Below, in pieces: positions 25,643 through 36,193 of a stretch of DNA of 64,000 nt. The position numbers and the translations under genes were made by a program. The stretch lies in NCBI GenBank assembly GCA_965233625.1, contig OZ247499.1, forward strand, positions 7,502,001 to 7,566,000, read 5' to 3'. Source of the stretch: G965233625 sp965233625 (GTDB lineage: Bacteria; Planctomycetota; Planctomycetia; Pirellulales; Pirellulaceae). The notes below the pieces were generated by a model that made no database searches, was not told where the DNA came from, and was given only the letters and a program-made list of their open reading frames with translations. Each line of letters begins with the position of its first letter. Positions within the stretch are counted from its first letter, which is position 1.

Positions 25643-28600
25643 ATGTCAGCGCGGCAGCGTGTCTCGCTTTTCGTTATATTGCCCCTTCTATTCGCCCTTG
25701 CGCCAGCATGTGTGCACGGGGAAGAAGCGGAAGCAGGTAACGGAAGTAAGGTCAGTTACTACAAACAGATCCGCCCCATCTTTCAGGCAAATTGCCAGGG
25801 TTGTCATCAACCGGCGAAAGACAAAGGCGACTATATTATGACGTCGTTCGCGTTGTTGCTTCAGGGCGGTGAAAGCGGCGATGCAGCCATCGTGCCCGGC
25901 AAGCCGGATGAGAGCTATCTGGTTGCTGAGATTACGCCCAGCAACGGCGAAGCGGAAATGCCCAAGGGCAAGAAGCCTCTGCACGAAACAGAAATCGAAC
26001 TGATCACCAAGTGGATTGCCCAGGGAGCCCACGACGACACGCCCGAGTCGGCACGCACCCGGTTCTCGATGAAGAACCCGCCAAAATACACGCGTCCGCC
26101 TGTGGTTACGTCACTGGATTATTCGCCCGATGGCAACCTGCTGGCAATTTCCGGCTTCCACGAAGTTCTGCTCGTTACGGCTGATGGTAGCGATCTGGTC
26201 GGCCGCCTGGTGGGCATGTCCGAACGGATCGAGTCGGTGCGGTTCTCACCCGATGGCAAACGGCTAGCAGTTACGGGCGGCTTGCCGGCGCGGATGGGCG
26301 AAGTGCAGGTTTGGGATGTAGCTAAACAGGAACTGCTGCTTTCCAAGCCGGTTACCTTCGACACGCTGTACGGCGTGAGCTGGTCACCCGATGGCAAACT
26401 GATTGCCTTTGGCGCTCCCGACAACACAGTGCGGGCGATCGATAGCACCACGGGTGAACAGGTGCTGTTCCAGGGCGCCCACAGCGACTGGGTGCGCGAC
26501 ACAGTCTTCTCGACCAAAGGCACGCACGTTGTGTCTGTTGGCCGCGACATGAGCAGCAAGCTGACGGAAGTCGCCACGCAGCGGTTCGTCGATAACGTTA
26601 GCTCGATCACACCTGGCGCCTTGAAGGGCGGCGTGCAGACGGTTGCACGGCATCCGCAGCGTGATGAAATTGTGATCGGTGGCAGCGACGGCGTGGTGAA
26701 GGTTTATCGCATGTTCCGCCTCACGAAACGAGTGATCGGCGACGATGCCAACCTCATCCGCCGCATGCCGCCAATGGAAGGCCGCGTGTTTGGCGTCAGC
26801 GTCAGTCCCGATGGCAAGCGCATTGCCGCCGTGAGCAGCCTGGACGGGCGTGGCCAGTTGCACGTTTATTCCTACGAATTTGACACGGCACTGCCAGCGG
26901 ACATCAAGAAGATCAGCGAAAAACGCGTGCAAAGCCGGTCAGCCGCTGAGAAGGCAACCATCGAAGCGTACCGCAAAAAGGACGTCAAACTAATCACCTC
27001 GCTGGCGCTGCCGGACACGGCCGCTTATGCCGTAGCGTTCCGCAGCGATAGCAAGGCAATTGCCACCGCCGGCGGCGACGGCATGGTGCGGATCGTCGAT
27101 GCAGAAAGTGGCAGTGTGATCAACGAGTTTTCGCCCGTGGCTTTGTTCGACAAGAAAGCCGGCATGGCGGCTGTTGTGGAAGATTCCAGCGTTGATTTCA
27201 TCCGCGATGTGAATCCCGTCCTTTCAAAACTCGGCTGTAACGCGGGCACGTGTCACGGTTCGGCCAAAGGTAAGAATGGTTTCAAGTTGTCTCTGCGGGG
27301 CTACGATGCGATTTTCGATATCCGCGCACTGACAGACGACCTCGCATCCCGCCGCGTCAATGTCGCTTCGCCCGACGACAGCCTGATGCTGCTCAAGGCG
27401 TCAGGCGGCGCGCCGCATGAGGGCGGGCAGTTGATTAAGCCGGACGGTGACTACTACAAGCTGATCCGCCAATGGATTGCCGACGGCGCCCAGTTGAAGC
27501 TGGACGTGCCGCGTGTGACTAGCATCACGGTTTCGCCTTTGAACCCGGTGATCGATCAGATCGGCGGAAGTCAGCAGATGCAGGTGATGGCGACTTACAG
27601 CGATGGTAAAACCCGCGACGTAACCGCGGAAGCCTTTGTCGTAAGCGGCAACACCGAAGTCGCCACGATTGACGAAGATTCGAAGATGACGGCCATCCGT
27701 CGCGGCGAATCCGCCGTGCTCGCGCGTTACGAAGGCGCCTACGCCGCAACCACGCTGACGGTGATGGGCGACCGTTCGGGCTTTGTCTGGGAGCAGCCAG
27801 AAACATGGGGCAAGGTCGATGAACTTGTCGCCACCAAATGGCAACGCCTGAAGATTATCCCGTCAGAACTAAGCACCGATGCGGAGTTCGTACGTCGTGT
27901 TTATCTGGATCTCACGGGGTTGCCGCCCACGGCGGAGCAGACCACAGCTTTTTTGAATGATAAACGCGAAACTCGCGTCAAGCGCGATGAACTTGTCGAC
28001 AAACTGGTTGGCAGTGAAGCGTTTGTCGAATACTGGACCAACAAGTGGGCCGATCTGCTGCAGGTCAACCGAAAGTTCCTAGGCCCGGCCGGCGCCGCTT
28101 CGTTCCGCAAGTGGATCAGGCAGGAGGTGGCCAGTAATACGCCTTACGACAAGCTGGTGCACAAAATTGTCACTGCCAGCGGATCTAACCGCGAGAACCC
28201 GGCCGCGTCTTACTACAAGATTCTGCGCGAACCGGTCGACATCATGGAGAACACCACGCACCTGTTCCTCGGCGTGCGTTTCAACTGCAACAAGTGCCAC
28301 GATCATCCGTTTGAACGCTGGACGCAGGATCAGTATTACGAAACCGCCGCGTACTTCGCACAGGTGGATCTGAAACGCGATCCAGCCAGCAAGGGCAACA
28401 TCGGCGGAACGGCCGTCGAAGGCGCCAAACCGCTGTATGAAATTGTGTCGGACAAAACAGAAGGCGAAGTGATTCATGACCGCACCCGTCAGGTGGCGGC
28501 GCCGGAATTCCCCTTTGACGCGGAGTACAAGACTTCCGCGAAACCTACCCGGCGGCAGGAACTGGCAGCCTGGCTGACATCGCCTGATAACCCCTACTTC

Positions 28601-30421
28601 GCCCGCAGCTATGTGAACCGGCTGTGGGGTTACATGACCGGCACGGGAATCATCGAACCGATCGACGATATCCGCGCAGGCAACCCGGCGACCAATCCGC
28701 AACTGCTGGAACATTTGACTACGGAGTTTGTGAAGCACGATTTTGACGTGCAGCACGTGATGAAGGTCATCTGCAAGTCACGCACCTACCAGCTTTCGAT
28801 TTCCACCAACAAGTGGAATGAAGATGACACGCTGAACTACTCGCACGCCAAGGCGCGTCGCCTGCCCGCGGAAGTGCTTTACGATGCGATCCACCGGGTG
28901 ACAGGGTCTGTCACTCGAATTCCAGGTGTGCCCGCCGGTACACGCGCAGCCGCTCTGCCTGATTCGGGCGTGCAGTTGAACGATGGCTTTCTTGCTAATC
29001 TGGGACGTCCGCCACGCGAAAGCTCCTGCGAGTGCGAACGGGCCAACGGCCTGGAACTTGGTCCTGTGATGGCGCTCATCAGCGGGCCGACCGTGGGTAA
29101 AGCCGTTTCCGATCCGCAGAACGCCATCGCGAAAATCGCCGCCGATGCGAAAGACGACGCAGATTTAATCAATCGTATTTTCCTGCGGGTGCTCAACCGG
29201 CCTGCCACAACGGATGAGATCAATAAGGCTCAGCAGGTGCTTGAAGATCTTCCCGCCGGTCACCAGAAGCTGAAAGACGCCTTGGCTGCGTATGAGAAGC
29301 AACTGGCGCCATCCATCGCCGCTGCCGAAAAGAAGCGGGAAGCGGCAATCGCTGCGGCTCAGACGGCGCTCGATGCGTACGAAAGTAAAGTCGCTGACCG
29401 TGAGAAAATGCTTGATAAGCAACACGCTGACAAGCTTGTGGCGGCACAGGCGGCACTGAAGGCGTATATGAGCAAGCTGCCAGAGAAGCAGGCTGAGTGG
29501 GAAGCCCAGGCAGGCGAACCAACAACCTGGCAGGCGCTTGACCCCGTTGTTCTGACCGCATCGAACCGTGCGAAGCTGACCAAAGAAAAAGACCTTTCGA
29601 TCTTTGCCAGTGGACCTAATGGCAAGGGCGCCTACACGTTCACCGCGCCCGTGCCTGCGGGCGTGACGGGCGTTAAGCTGGAATTGTTCGCGGATAAACG
29701 TCTTCCCAGCAACGGCCCAGGTCGTCCGCAGAACGGCAACTTTGTATTGACAGAGTTAACCGCCAAGTGGGCGCAGGCTGACAACGCGAAGAAGACGATG
29801 CCCGTGAAGCTGCAAAACGCGCAGGCGGATTTCAGTCAGGATGGCTATCCAGTCGCATCGGCCATCGACGGCAAGGTGGCGCCGAGCGGCAATGGCTGGG
29901 CAAGCTCGCCGAAACTGGGCGTCAACCGCACGGCCGTTTTTGAAACCGCTGCCAATGTTGACGATGGTTTGCTGACCCTGGTGCTGGATCAGCAGTATCA
30001 GGATGGCAAGCACACGATTGGTAGGTTCCGTATCTCCGTCACCACTTCGCCGCGGCCCATTCAACTGAAGGGCGGCCTGCCAGCCAATATCGCCGCGATT
30101 CTAAAAACGCCTCTTGCCCAGCGGGATGCGAAGCAGAAGAAGGCGCTGGCTGACTTCCACCGCAGCATTGATGGCGAACTGAAGAAGCTGCAACTTGCCG
30201 TCGCCGAAGCGAAGAAACCGCGGATGGTGGACCCGCAGCTTCAGAAGCTGCGCGACGCTCTCGCAACCGCCAGCAAACCGCTGCTGGTGGATCCCAAGCT
30301 TGCCCGGATGCGGCACGAAGTACAGCTTAGCGCCGACCAGCTTGAGAAGAGCCGGCTGACCATCGCACAGGATCTTGCCTGGGCGCTGATCAATACGCCA
30401 TCGTTTTTGTTCAATCGTTAG
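25643..30421 (+). CDS. PSCyt1/WD40/DUF1549/DUF1553 cytochrome-like giant protein
   Basis: The 1592-residue exported protein has a signal peptide (about 1-26). It has a planctomycete cytochrome C domain with CQGCH (C51, C54, H55) and WD40-type repeats (about 140-510). A second cytochrome-like site follows with the longer spacing CNAGTCH (C532, C537). A Big_2-type immunoglobulin fold (about 625-705) and DUF1549 then DUF1553 come next, the latter with CNKCH at 882-886. The tail has helical coiled coils. The start at ATG 25643 is fixed by AGGAG seven bases upstream and by the signal peptide; the frame remains open back to 25316 across the neighbouring gene. The family, nearly confined to planctomycetes and relatives, always travels with a DUF1501 gene, as here. 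Its reaction is unknown; heme attachment is inferred from motifs. Confidence 0.92.
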   Translation: MSARQRVSLFVILPLLFALAPACVHGEEAEAGNGSKVSYYKQIRPIFQANCQGCHQPAKDKGDYIMTSFALLLQGGESGDAAIVPGKPDESYLVAEITPSNGEAEMPKGKKPLHETEIELITKWIAQGAHDDTPESARTRFSMKNPPKYTRPPVVTSLDYSPDGNLLAISGFHEVLLVTADGSDLVGRLVGMSERIESVRFSPDGKRLAVTGGLPARMGEVQVWDVAKQELLLSKPVTFDTLYGVSWSPDGKLIAFGAPDNTVRAIDSTTGEQVLFQGAHSDWVRDTVFSTKGTHVVSVGRDMSSKLTEVATQRFVDNVSSITPGALKGGVQTVARHPQRDEIVIGGSDGVVKVYRMFRLTKRVIGDDANLIRRMPPMEGRVFGVSVSPDGKRIAAVSSLDGRGQLHVYSYEFDTALPADIKKISEKRVQSRSAAEKATIEAYRKKDVKLITSLALPDTAAYAVAFRSDSKAIATAGGDGMVRIVDAESGSVINEFSPVALFDKKAGMAAVVEDSSVDFIRDVNPVLSKLGCNAGTCHGSAKGKNGFKLSLRGYDAIFDIRALTDDLASRRVNVASPDDSLMLLKASGGAPHEGGQLIKPDGDYYKLIRQWIADGAQLKLDVPRVTSITVSPLNPVIDQIGGSQQMQVMATYSDGKTRDVTAEAFVVSGNTEVATIDEDSKMTAIRRGESAVLARYEGAYAATTLTVMGDRSGFVWEQPETWGKVDELVATKWQRLKIIPSELSTDAEFVRRVYLDLTGLPPTAEQTTAFLNDKRETRVKRDELVDKLVGSEAFVEYWTNKWADLLQVNRKFLGPAGAASFRKWIRQEVASNTPYDKLVHKIVTASGSNRENPAASYYKILREPVDIMENTTHLFLGVRFNCNKCHDHPFERWTQDQYYETAAYFAQVDLKRDPASKGNIGGTAVEGAKPLYEIVSDKTEGEVIHDRTRQVAAPEFPFDAEYKTSAKPTRRQELAAWLTSPDNPYFARSYVNRLWGYMTGTGIIEPIDDIRAGNPATNPQLLEHLTTEFVKHDFDVQHVMKVICKSRTYQLSISTNKWNEDDTLNYSHAKARRLPAEVLYDAIHRVTGSVTRIPGVPAGTRAAALPDSGVQLNDGFLANLGRPPRESSCECERANGLELGPVMALISGPTVGKAVSDPQNAIAKIAADAKDDADLINRIFLRVLNRPATTDEINKAQQVLEDLPAGHQKLKDALAAYEKQLAPSIAAAEKKREAAIAAAQTALDAYESKVADREKMLDKQHADKLVAAQAALKAYMSKLPEKQAEWEAQAGEPTTWQALDPVVLTASNRAKLTKEKDLSIFASGPNGKGAYTFTAPVPAGVTGVKLELFADKRLPSNGPGRPQNGNFVLTELTAKWAQADNAKKTMPVKLQNAQADFSQDGYPVASAIDGKVAPSGNGWASSPKLGVNRTAVFETAANVDDGLLTLVLDQQYQDGKHTIGRFRISVTTSPRPIQLKGGLPANIAAILKTPLAQRDAKQKKALADFHRSIDGELKKLQLAVAEAKKPRMVDPQLQKLRDALATASKPLLVDPKLARMRHEVQLSADQLEKSRLTIAQDLAWALINTPSFLFNR

Positions 30422-30472
30422 ACATCCCTTGTTGCCAGTCACTTACACCAAACAATTTTCAGGAGTTCTGAG

Positions 30473-31942
<1,470 letters not shown>

Positions 31943-31968
31943 CCAACGCCTGCTGCGTGGAATCTGAA

Positions 31969-32009
31969 AACAGCTGCGAATGATCCGTCAAGGACTATTC
32001 GCAGCTGTT
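31969..32009 (+). terminator. Perfect 13-bp inverted repeat after DUF1501
   Basis: AACAGCTGCGAAT (31969-31981) pairs exactly with ATTCGCAGCTGTT (31997-32009) across a 15-base loop, starting 27 bases after the DUF1501 stop. No T-run follows on either strand, so it may be a transcript-end stabiliser, a factor-dependent terminator or a protein-binding site. The match is too long for chance to be likely. Confidence 0.6.
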
Positions 32010-32105
32010 CATATTGCGCCTACAATGAATACACAGGTCAATTGAACACGCCGCGGCGCAGAGCTGCGACGTCTCAACCGTACTGGTAACTGGAAGGTTT
32101 AGATC

Positions 32106-32429
32106 ATGCCACTTGCAGAAGACACCGTTCGTGAAGAATTAAAAAAGGTGATCGACCCGGAACTGTTTGTCAACATTGTCGATCTTGGCCTGGTCTATGT
32201 CATCGACATTGAGCCGCGCGAAGGCGAAGAAGATAAATACGACGTCAAGGTCGAGATGACCATGACCAGCCCCATGTGCCCTGCTGGACCGCAGCTGATT
32301 GGCAACAGTAAGCGGGTAATCTCCGAGCTGGAGCAGGTCGAAGAGGTGGAAGTGAAAGTCGTGATGGATCCACCCTGGACGCCCGACCTGATGACCGACG
32401 ACGCGCGCGATAAACTCAACATCTTTTAA
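32106..32429 (+). CDS. MIP18/DUF59-family Fe-S assembly protein (SufT/PaaD-like)
   Basis: The 107-residue protein is a single MIP18 domain: KKVIDPELFVNIVDLGLVY at the N-terminus and the signature TSPMCPAG loop with Cys at 58, ending in VMDPPWTPDLMTD. These small proteins help mature Fe-S proteins or deliver clusters to targets; PaaD, SufT and eukaryotic CIA2 belong to the family. ATG 32106 has GGAAGG upstream. It is followed after 51 bases by the ATP-grasp gene of the methanofuran cluster in the same direction, so it could be part of that operon. The last gene downstream is predicted to need an Fe-S cluster, which would give it a target. That link is inference. Confidence 0.9.
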   Translation: MPLAEDTVREELKKVIDPELFVNIVDLGLVYVIDIEPREGEEDKYDVKVEMTMTSPMCPAGPQLIGNSKRVISELEQVEEVEVKVVMDPPWTPDLMTDDARDKLNIF

Positions 32430-32480
32430 GCGTCTGGCCGAGGTAGTAACCGTTCTGCGTCTGACTCTGGCGTTACTTCT

Positions 32481-33497
32481 TTGCGAATTTTCGTTTACGA
32501 ATACATCACCGGCGGTGGAGCTGGGATGGGGCGTGGCTTCCCGGCTTCTTTTCTGCAAGAAGGCGCCGCCATGGTGAGCGCCGTTTCGGAAGACTTCGCC
32601 GCTGCGGGCCACGACGTGCGTTGTTTGCAGGCGGATTTCGCCCGCGAAGCGTTGCAGTTGCCCGCGGACGTCTGCGGCGTGCGTGTCAGCAATGCAGCGG
32701 ACCACCGGCAGCAACTTGCATTGTGTGCCGGCTGGGCTGATCGGGCGGTGATTATTGCCCCGGAAACCGGCGGCGTACTGCTGTCGCTGGTGCAGGAACT
32801 GGCGCCGCAGGTGCAACTACTTTCGCCCGGCGAGAAGATGGTGCAGATCGCCACGGATAAAGTTCTCACGAATCAGTGGCTGCGGAGTTGCGGTGTGCCT
32901 GTGCCGCAGCAACAGGAATATCCGTCTGGCGAACTGGTCCGCACGCAATTGCGGTTTCCATTTGTCGCCAAACCGCGGTTCGGCGCAGGCAGCGAAGGCG
33001 TTCATGTTATCTATAACGACGCCCAACTGGCCGCGATTCCCACGAATGAATTCTGGGCGTTTGAACAGCAGATAACGGGTACGCCGGTGAGCGTCGGAGT
33101 AATCTGCGGCAGCGAGTCATGGCTGGCCATGCCCACCTGTACACAGCATTTTGGCGGTATCGGTTTTGAATACCTCGGCGGTGAATGCCCGGTGGACAGT
33201 GCGCTGCACCAGCGCGCTGCGGCTCTCGCGGTGTCAGCCGTCGCTGCGTTGCCTGCGGGATGCGGCTGGGCCGGAGTGGACCTGGTGCTGGGGGATGACC
33301 CATCGGGCCGGGATGATTACCTCATCGAAGTGAATCCCCGCCTGACAACCTCGTATGTCGGCGTTCGCGATGCGATTATCGAAAACCCGGCGGAGTTGAT
33401 GATTCAGCTTTCTGAAGGCCGCACCGCCACACCGCCTGTGCCAGCCGCCCACGTTACGTTTCAGCGTGACGGGCAGACCTCCCTTCAAGTGCTTTGA
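32481..33497 (+). CDS. ATP-grasp ligase, methanofuran-type (MfnD-like)
   Basis: The 338-residue protein begins with RIFVYEYITGGG, a glycine-rich signature typical of the ATP-grasp ligases linked to methanofuran/C1 clusters. It has an ATP-grasp core: KMVQIATDKVLTNQWL (around 122-137), the lysine strand FPFVAKPRFGAGSEGV, and the metal-binding end DYLIEVNPRLTTSYVG. In archaea MfnD joins glutamate to tyramine; in methylotrophic bacteria the related enzyme builds the tyrosine/polyglutamate part. The start is TTG at 32481, with no strong ribosome site, because the conserved signature begins there. The gene precedes MfnF-like and MfnE-like genes, which strongly supports the pathway assignment over a generic carboxylate-amine ligase. 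It is cytoplasmic. Confidence 0.82.
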   Translation: MRIFVYEYITGGGAGMGRGFPASFLQEGAAMVSAVSEDFAAAGHDVRCLQADFAREALQLPADVCGVRVSNAADHRQQLALCAGWADRAVIIAPETGGVLLSLVQELAPQVQLLSPGEKMVQIATDKVLTNQWLRSCGVPVPQQQEYPSGELVRTQLRFPFVAKPRFGAGSEGVHVIYNDAQLAAIPTNEFWAFEQQITGTPVSVGVICGSESWLAMPTCTQHFGGIGFEYLGGECPVDSALHQRAAALAVSAVAALPAGCGWAGVDLVLGDDPSGRDDYLIEVNPRLTTSYVGVRDAIIENPAELMIQLSEGRTATPPVPAAHVTFQRDGQTSLQVL

Positions 33498-33569
33498 TGA
33501 GATCACTGCTATGCGACTGCTGAAGCTTTCTCCTGCCAACTTTCTTCTCCACGGACTAGCGGCGTCGTT

Positions 33570-34580
33570 ATGAAATGGCTGGCGCTGGATATCGGCGGCG
33601 CGAACATTAAGGTTGCTGACGGACGCGGGTACTGCTGCACGATCCCGTTTGCGCTGTGGAAGGCGCCGCACGATCTGTCTCAGGAACTGCGGATGGCGAT
33701 CGCTGCTGCGCCGGCGTGCAAACACCTGGCCGTGACGATGACGGGTGAACTTGCCGATTGTTTTGAATCCAAAGTGGCCGGCGTGAACTTCATTCTGGAC
33801 GCCGTGGTGCAAGCTGCCGACGGCCGCCACACGCGGGTGTATCTGACAAGTGGCGTCTTGGTTACGCCGCCCGCCGCCCGCCAGCATCCGTTGCTGGCCG
33901 CCGCTTCCAACTGGCATGCACTGGCCACTTTCGCAGGCCGCAGCGTTTCCCAGGGCGCCGGACTGTTGATTGATGTGGGCACCACAACCACCGATGTCGT
34001 GCCGCTGCTTGACGGGAGAGTAGCGGCGCAAGGCCATACAGATACAACCCGTCTTCTTCATGGTGAGATGATTTACAGCGGCGTCGAACGCACGCCCGTG
34101 CACGCCATCATGCGGCGGGTGACTTATCGCGGTCAGCGTTGCCCCGTTGCGGCCGAGTATTTTGCGACGACGCGTGATGTTTATATTCTGCTTGGCTCCG
34201 TGCCAGAAGATGCAACTTGCCGCAACACCGCGGACCGTCGACCGGCCACACGCAGGTTCTCGCGGCTTAGGCTGGGGCGTCTGGTATGTGCAGACGATGG
34301 CGCCTTTAATCACCGCGATGCGGCCATCATTGCCTCTGAGGTGCAACTCAAACAGATCAAGGTTCTGGTGGAATCGATCAAACGGGTTTCGGAACATTTA
34401 GGTCAGCCGCTAACGAAAGTGTTTGTTTCTGGTAAAGGTGAATTCCTTGCCAGGCGCGCCTTGAAGGAATTGAAGACGCAGCCAGAGCTTGTTTCGCTAG
34501 GGCGGCAACTAGGGCGTAAACTTTCCACATGCGCGACCGCCCATGCGCTGGCCGTGGTGGCTGCACGGAGTAACGGGTGA
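33570..34580 (+). CDS. Hydantoinase-fold protein of methanofuran synthesis (MfnF-like)
   Basis: The 336-residue protein is of the hydantoinase/oxoprolinase (actin-like ATPase) fold, with the two phosphate loops WLALDIGGANIKVADG (residues 3-18) and LLIDVGTTTTDVVPLLDG (around 131-148). It matches the 'H4MPT-linked C1 transfer pathway protein' group that includes archaeal MfnF, the enzyme that couples the aminomethylfuran diphosphate to the glutamyl-tyramine part to form the methanofuran core. RLLHGEMIYSGVERTPVHAI is also a group landmark. The ATG start at 33570 opens straight into the first phosphate loop. The gene overlaps the next one by four bases (GTGA), so translation is coupled. Function is transferred from the archaeal enzyme; no methanofuran data for this organism. 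Confidence 0.85.
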   Translation: MKWLALDIGGANIKVADGRGYCCTIPFALWKAPHDLSQELRMAIAAAPACKHLAVTMTGELADCFESKVAGVNFILDAVVQAADGRHTRVYLTSGVLVTPPAARQHPLLAAASNWHALATFAGRSVSQGAGLLIDVGTTTTDVVPLLDGRVAAQGHTDTTRLLHGEMIYSGVERTPVHAIMRRVTYRGQRCPVAAEYFATTRDVYILLGSVPEDATCRNTADRRPATRRFSRLRLGRLVCADDGAFNHRDAAIIASEVQLKQIKVLVESIKRVSEHLGQPLTKVFVSGKGEFLARRALKELKTQPELVSLGRQLGRKLSTCATAHALAVVAARSNG

Positions 34581-35197
34581 AATTACGCGTTGTAAAGACC
34601 GGCGGCAGCCTGCTGGTAAATCCGCAACTGGCTGCCAGCTTTCGCACCTGGCGGGCCGCACAACCGCCGGCTCTGGAAGTGCACATCTGCGGATGCGGCC
34701 TACTGGCCGACGCCGTCCGGAAGGTCGCAGCCGTTCAAAGACTGAACGAACAGATCTGCCACACTCAGTGTCTGAAGCTGTTATCGGTATCGGCCACGCT
34801 GTTTGCAGAGATTTCTGGCATTGCCAGAATTGCCGAACGGTTGGACCAGGTGAATGAGATCTTCGCCGCGGGAGCAACCGCGTGCATTTACAACGCTGTT
34901 GGAAGCTGGTCGGACGATCCGGCAGTGGGCTTCGCCCGGCGGGCGCCAGCGACCTGGGATGTGACCACCGATTCCATCGCCGCGATGCTTTGTAAAGCGG
35001 CGGGCGGTGATGAACTTGTGCTGCTGAAATCGGCGCCGCCGCCTTCGCAGATCCTGGAAGATGCAGCACAAAGCGGCTATTTGGACGCGTACTTTCCTAT
35101 GGCGGCAGAGGGCGTCGCCCGTATCCGCTGCGTTGACCTAATGGCCGGTGCGGACGGATTTGCCGGGACGGAAATGCAATGGAAGGCGGGTTCATAG
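34577..35197 (+). CDS. Amino-acid-kinase-fold phosphotransferase (MfnE-like)
   Basis: The 206-residue protein has the shortened amino-acid-kinase fold: RVVKTGGSLL at the N-terminus (phosphate-binding), CGCGLLADAVR, TWDVTTDSIAAMLC (around 135-148) and ELVLLKSA. Archaeal MfnE of this size phosphorylates aminomethylfuran phosphate to the diphosphate that MfnF uses, and gene order here (MfnF-MfnE overlapping) is consistent with that chemistry. The start is GTG at 34577, inside the MfnF-like stop. In older annotation it would appear as an aspartokinase-like or uridylate kinase-like protein of C1 clusters. The C-terminus GYLDAYFPMAAEGVARIRCVDL is a landmark shared in this group. Confidence in fold is high, in exact reaction moderate. 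Confidence 0.8.
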   Translation: MKLRVVKTGGSLLVNPQLAASFRTWRAAQPPALEVHICGCGLLADAVRKVAAVQRLNEQICHTQCLKLLSVSATLFAEISGIARIAERLDQVNEIFAAGATACIYNAVGSWSDDPAVGFARRAPATWDVTTDSIAAMLCKAAGGDELVLLKSAPPPSQILEDAAQSGYLDAYFPMAAEGVARIRCVDLMAGADGFAGTEMQWKAGS

Positions 35198-36144
35198 TGT
35201 TTCCCGCATGCCGTGAGCCACTGTTCCGCACGCATGTCGCTGATAGTCACCCGGCGAGGATCGCGTGGTCGAAGACGCAGCAGGCGTGTCAGCAGTTAAT
35301 CTCTGCATTGCATGAAGCGATTCACGCCGATGCAGAACTCCGGGCGGCTGTTCTAACGGTGGCTGCATCAGGGTCGATGGGGCGAATGGAGATGAGTTCG
35401 CATTCAGATTGCGATCTCCTCGTCGTGCTCAACCAGCCTGCGGGGAAGGCGGTCCAGAAGCAGGTTGTGACACAAATATGGCGCCGGCTTACAACACTCG
35501 GCTGGCAACCACCCAAGGCGGATGGCATTTATGCATCGGCAGCAATCCGCACACAACTTGTGGAATGCTCGACCTTGGGTCAGCTTGAAGAAAGCCGCTT
35601 GACTTTTGGACAGCGGATTCAGCTACTGCTGGATTGCCAGCCTTTGTTCAATACAGAAGCATTTGTCGCGTTGCAGCGGGATATCTTAGAGCGCTACGCC
35701 ACGGCCCGGCGCCCGGGATATCTGACGAATGAACTCATCGCGTATTATCGCTGCCTGCTTAACTGGCATGCACACCGCGATGTCGAGCGTCCCGCGAAAT
35801 GGCGGCTGCGACAGGTGAAGCTTGGCCACAGCCGGGCGATGATGTACGCCGGATTGCTGCTGCATCTAGGCGATTGGGAGCAGACCTGCGATCACGAAAC
35901 TTTGCTGAAAGTCTTGCAGCAGACGTCGCTGGAACGCGTTCTGGATCTGGCGGAACCAGACACGGCGCAACAGATTCTGCGAGAATACGGGTTCTACCTG
36001 GAGCAAATAGCAACGCACGCAGAGGATGGCTGTCAGCAGCACTTTGACGCGTTGATGGAAAATTCAAACGAGCTACGCAGCAGTCTGTTCACGGTGGCCA
36101 TGCAGAACAACGTGGACAACAGGCTCGCGACGTCGCTGATGTAA
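35179..36144 (+). CDS. Nucleotidyltransferase-like protein in the methanofuran operon
   Basis: The 321-residue protein has a pol-beta-type nucleotidyltransferase motif ASGSMGRMEMSSHSDCDLLVV (GS at 65-66 in a 21-residue span; the paired metal-binding acids are the D-x-D of SDCDLL), followed by about 200 helical residues. The arrangement resembles DUF294/GlnD-type enzymes that attach AMP or UMP to a protein or small molecule, but the exact family is not clear. ATG 35179 overlaps the MfnE-like gene by 19 bases; GTG 35197, directly at its stop, is an alternative with GGAAGG upstream. Such overlap with three methanofuran genes implies co-expression. No nucleotidyltransferase step is known in methanofuran synthesis, so its role is open. 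Confidence 0.72.
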   Translation: MEGGFIVFPACREPLFRTHVADSHPARIAWSKTQQACQQLISALHEAIHADAELRAAVLTVAASGSMGRMEMSSHSDCDLLVVLNQPAGKAVQKQVVTQIWRRLTTLGWQPPKADGIYASAAIRTQLVECSTLGQLEESRLTFGQRIQLLLDCQPLFNTEAFVALQRDILERYATARRPGYLTNELIAYYRCLLNWHAHRDVERPAKWRLRQVKLGHSRAMMYAGLLLHLGDWEQTCDHETLLKVLQQTSLERVLDLAEPDTAQQILREYGFYLEQIATHAEDGCQQHFDALMENSNELRSSLFTVAMQNNVDNRLATSLM

Positions 36145-36193
36145 CCGGCCATATGCACAGACCTGAACGACGGGATGGAAGGAAAGACACGGG

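Noticed and set aside
33234..34397. Leftward 387-codon frame across MfnD/MfnF-like genes
   Set aside because: Antisense shadow caused by high-GC codons; overlaps conserved motifs on the other strand.
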